The notes under the pieces: model-generated
Databases searched by the model: none
Seen by the model: the letters and a program-made list of their open reading frames with translations, nothing else
What the model was told of the DNA's origin: nothing
Shown here: positions 20,524-21,798 of the stretch, piece by piece
Position numbering within the stretch: position 1 is the first letter of the stretch
Layout of the letters: the number at the start of each line of letters is the position of its first letter
From: Chromera velia
Lineage: Eukaryota > Sar > Chromeraceae
Assembly (NCBI GenBank): GCA_018398765.1
Contig: JAHBMJ010002178.1
Span: 1-21,798, forward strand
Length of the DNA: 21,798 bases
Reading direction: 5' to 3'
Translations under genes and position numbers: made by a program

Positions 20524-21798
20524 ATGCCCAAAGACACGCAGACCCTCTCATGTGTCAGGCATGAGGTGGGTGCCCTTAAAGATACTCTTCTCAGGGCTGT
20601 TGGTATGATTGAGAACATGGAAACGGTGTCAGGGAATTCCAATGGAGGAGACGGCGAGGCTTCCAGCGTCTCCGCTGCTGCGTCTTCTTCGCAAAGTGCT
20701 CGGCAGCCCCCAGAGGCTGCCGGCATCGTTCGGCTTCGGCAAAAGGCAGAAGGCGCTAACAAGACACTCCGGGTTGAACTGAACAAGCTCATGTCCCTCT
20801 TCTGCAGGATTGATTTGTCGTACTTCTTCACCAACGTCCCAGAGATCGCCGTTCGTATTTCGGAGTTTCAACCCGTCACTGCCCGCACCGTTCGCGATGC
20901 CGTGAATGCTTTTGTCTCCTCCGGTGACGAGGAGAAGAGGGAAGACCTCGCCCTCCTCCTCAGGCTGGGTGCCGACGTTGACGGGAAGGTTGACGTGGGG
21001 GGGGACAAGGGGCCAGAGACGGCGTTGGTGGGGGCTGTGAGGGCAGGCAGCATGGAGGTTGTCGAGATGCTGGTGGATGCGGGTGCAGGTCTCGAGATCC
21101 CCCATGAGTACAGAGCAACAGCACTCATGATTGCCTGTGATCCTGAGCCGCAGTCCCACCCAGAGATCGCGAGGTTTTTAGTTTCGAAGGGGGCGGTAGT
21201 GAATGTGGAGGACCAGGCGAGAATGAGGCCTCTTCACTATGCTGCGTGTGACGGGGGGGAGGGGGGGGCAGAGCTGGTTGATTTTCTCCTATCCCGCGGT
21301 GCCAGTGTGCATGCAAGGGATATGGATGGTGACACGGCTCTGCACGCTGCAGTCAAGGAGGGAAACAGAAGGAATGCCGAGATCCTTCTTGACAGGGGTG
21401 CGAATGTGAATGATCGAAATCACCAACTGCGCACCCCTCTTTTTTGCACTGTACACCCCTATGGTACGACCGTGTGTGACCATAAAGACATTGCAGAGCT
21501 GCTCATTTCCCGAGGTGCTGATGTGAATGCGAGACAGTGGACGGCCAACCGTCCTGTTTTGCATGATGCAGCTCTATCAGGATCTGCGGATGTGATTCAA
21601 GTGTTGTTAGACAATGGTGCCGATGTGCACGCGACCATTGAGACCGGCCGCACGGCTTTGCACTTTGCCGCCCAGTGGTCGTCGCAGGTCGGGGAGAGCA
21701 TCGATCCCCAGAAAAAGCTCCGAACTGCACAGCTGCTAGTGTCTCGGGGCATAGACCCGAATGCAGTGGACCAGCAAGGTCTGACTGCACTGCAGTTG
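20524..21798 (+). CDS. Ankyrin-repeat protein, 5' part (open at window edge)
   Basis: The frame is open for 425 codons from the first Met (20524; in-frame stop at 20518-20520) to the window end, with no intron needed. Residues 1-139 form a leader without a known domain: a Ser/Ala-rich stretch (about 44-62), then LNKLMSLFCRIDLSYFF and ISEFQPVTARTVRDAVNAF. From about residue 140 there are seven or eight ankyrin repeats, shown by recurring motifs such as EDLALLLRLGADVD, VVEMLVDAGA, PLHYAACDG, LVDFLLSRGASVHARD, TALHAAVKEGN, ILLDRGANVNDRN, LLISRGADVNAR, VLLDNGADVHA and LLVSRGIDPNAVD. Ankyrin repeats bind other proteins; no catalytic domain is visible, so the role is unknown. The C-terminus, stop and any further domain lie outside the window. 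Confidence 0.9.
   Translation, partial: MPKDTQTLSCVRHEVGALKDTLLRAVGMIENMETVSGNSNGGDGEASSVSAAASSSQSARQPPEAAGIVRLRQKAEGANKTLRVELNKLMSLFCRIDLSYFFTNVPEIAVRISEFQPVTARTVRDAVNAFVSSGDEEKREDLALLLRLGADVDGKVDVGGDKGPETALVGAVRAGSMEVVEMLVDAGAGLEIPHEYRATALMIACDPEPQSHPEIARFLVSKGAVVNVEDQARMRPLHYAACDGGEGGAELVDFLLSRGASVHARDMDGDTALHAAVKEGNRRNAEILLDRGANVNDRNHQLRTPLFCTVHPYGTTVCDHKDIAELLISRGADVNARQWTANRPVLHDAALSGSADVIQVLLDNGADVHATIETGRTALHFAAQWSSQVGESIDPQKKLRTAQLLVSRGIDPNAVDQQGLTALQL

Noticed and set aside
20629-21159. 176-codon minus-strand ORF
   Set aside because: It is the shadow of the ankyrin frame, which shows clear repeat motifs on the plus strand.

Overview
The window is nuclear DNA from a eukaryote with many introns. 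Two complete spliced genes can be rebuilt exon by exon with consistent reading phase, and a third gene runs off the right edge. One gene carries an apparent signal-plus-transit leader on a bacterial-type (plastid) translation factor. That leader, the TGCAG-ending introns, the microsatellite-rich introns and the large ankyrin gene suggest an alga with a complex red-lineage plastid. A chromerid (Chromera velia type) is my best guess, but this is inference and no marker gene settles it.

Layout. 16-4045 (minus): six exons for a 546-residue organellar translation initiation factor IF-3. A possible ER-signal plus transit leader and a very long Pro/Gly-rich, RGG and acidic extension precede a normal IF-3 core. 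4046-4895: an 850-base gap between divergent start codons, probably holding both promoters. 4896-17061 (plus): 21 exons for a 1989-residue UDP-glucose:glycoprotein glucosyltransferase (UGGT), the folding sensor of ER glycoprotein quality control, with a signal peptide, a C-terminal GT24 domain (DAD motif) and a final RDEL ER-retrieval signal. 17062-18540: an A+T-rich, apparently non-coding block that starts right after the UGGT stop. 18541-19780: mixed-composition sequence with short unrecognised ORFs, perhaps decayed mobile DNA. 19781-20029: a long perfect-core inverted repeat followed by tandem iterons and GC palindromes. 20524-21798 (plus): 5' part of an ankyrin-repeat protein, open at the window edge.

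IF-3 acts in plastid translation and UGGT in the ER lumen, so the head-to-head pair has no obvious shared pathway. No tRNA, rRNA, CRISPR array or intact transposon was seen. The most distinctive features are the extended IF-3, paired tandem duplications that copy both splice sites of one UGGT exon, the splice-signal style (donors often GTC, acceptors mostly TGCAG) with microsatellites growing out of those signals, and the repeat island before the ankyrin gene.
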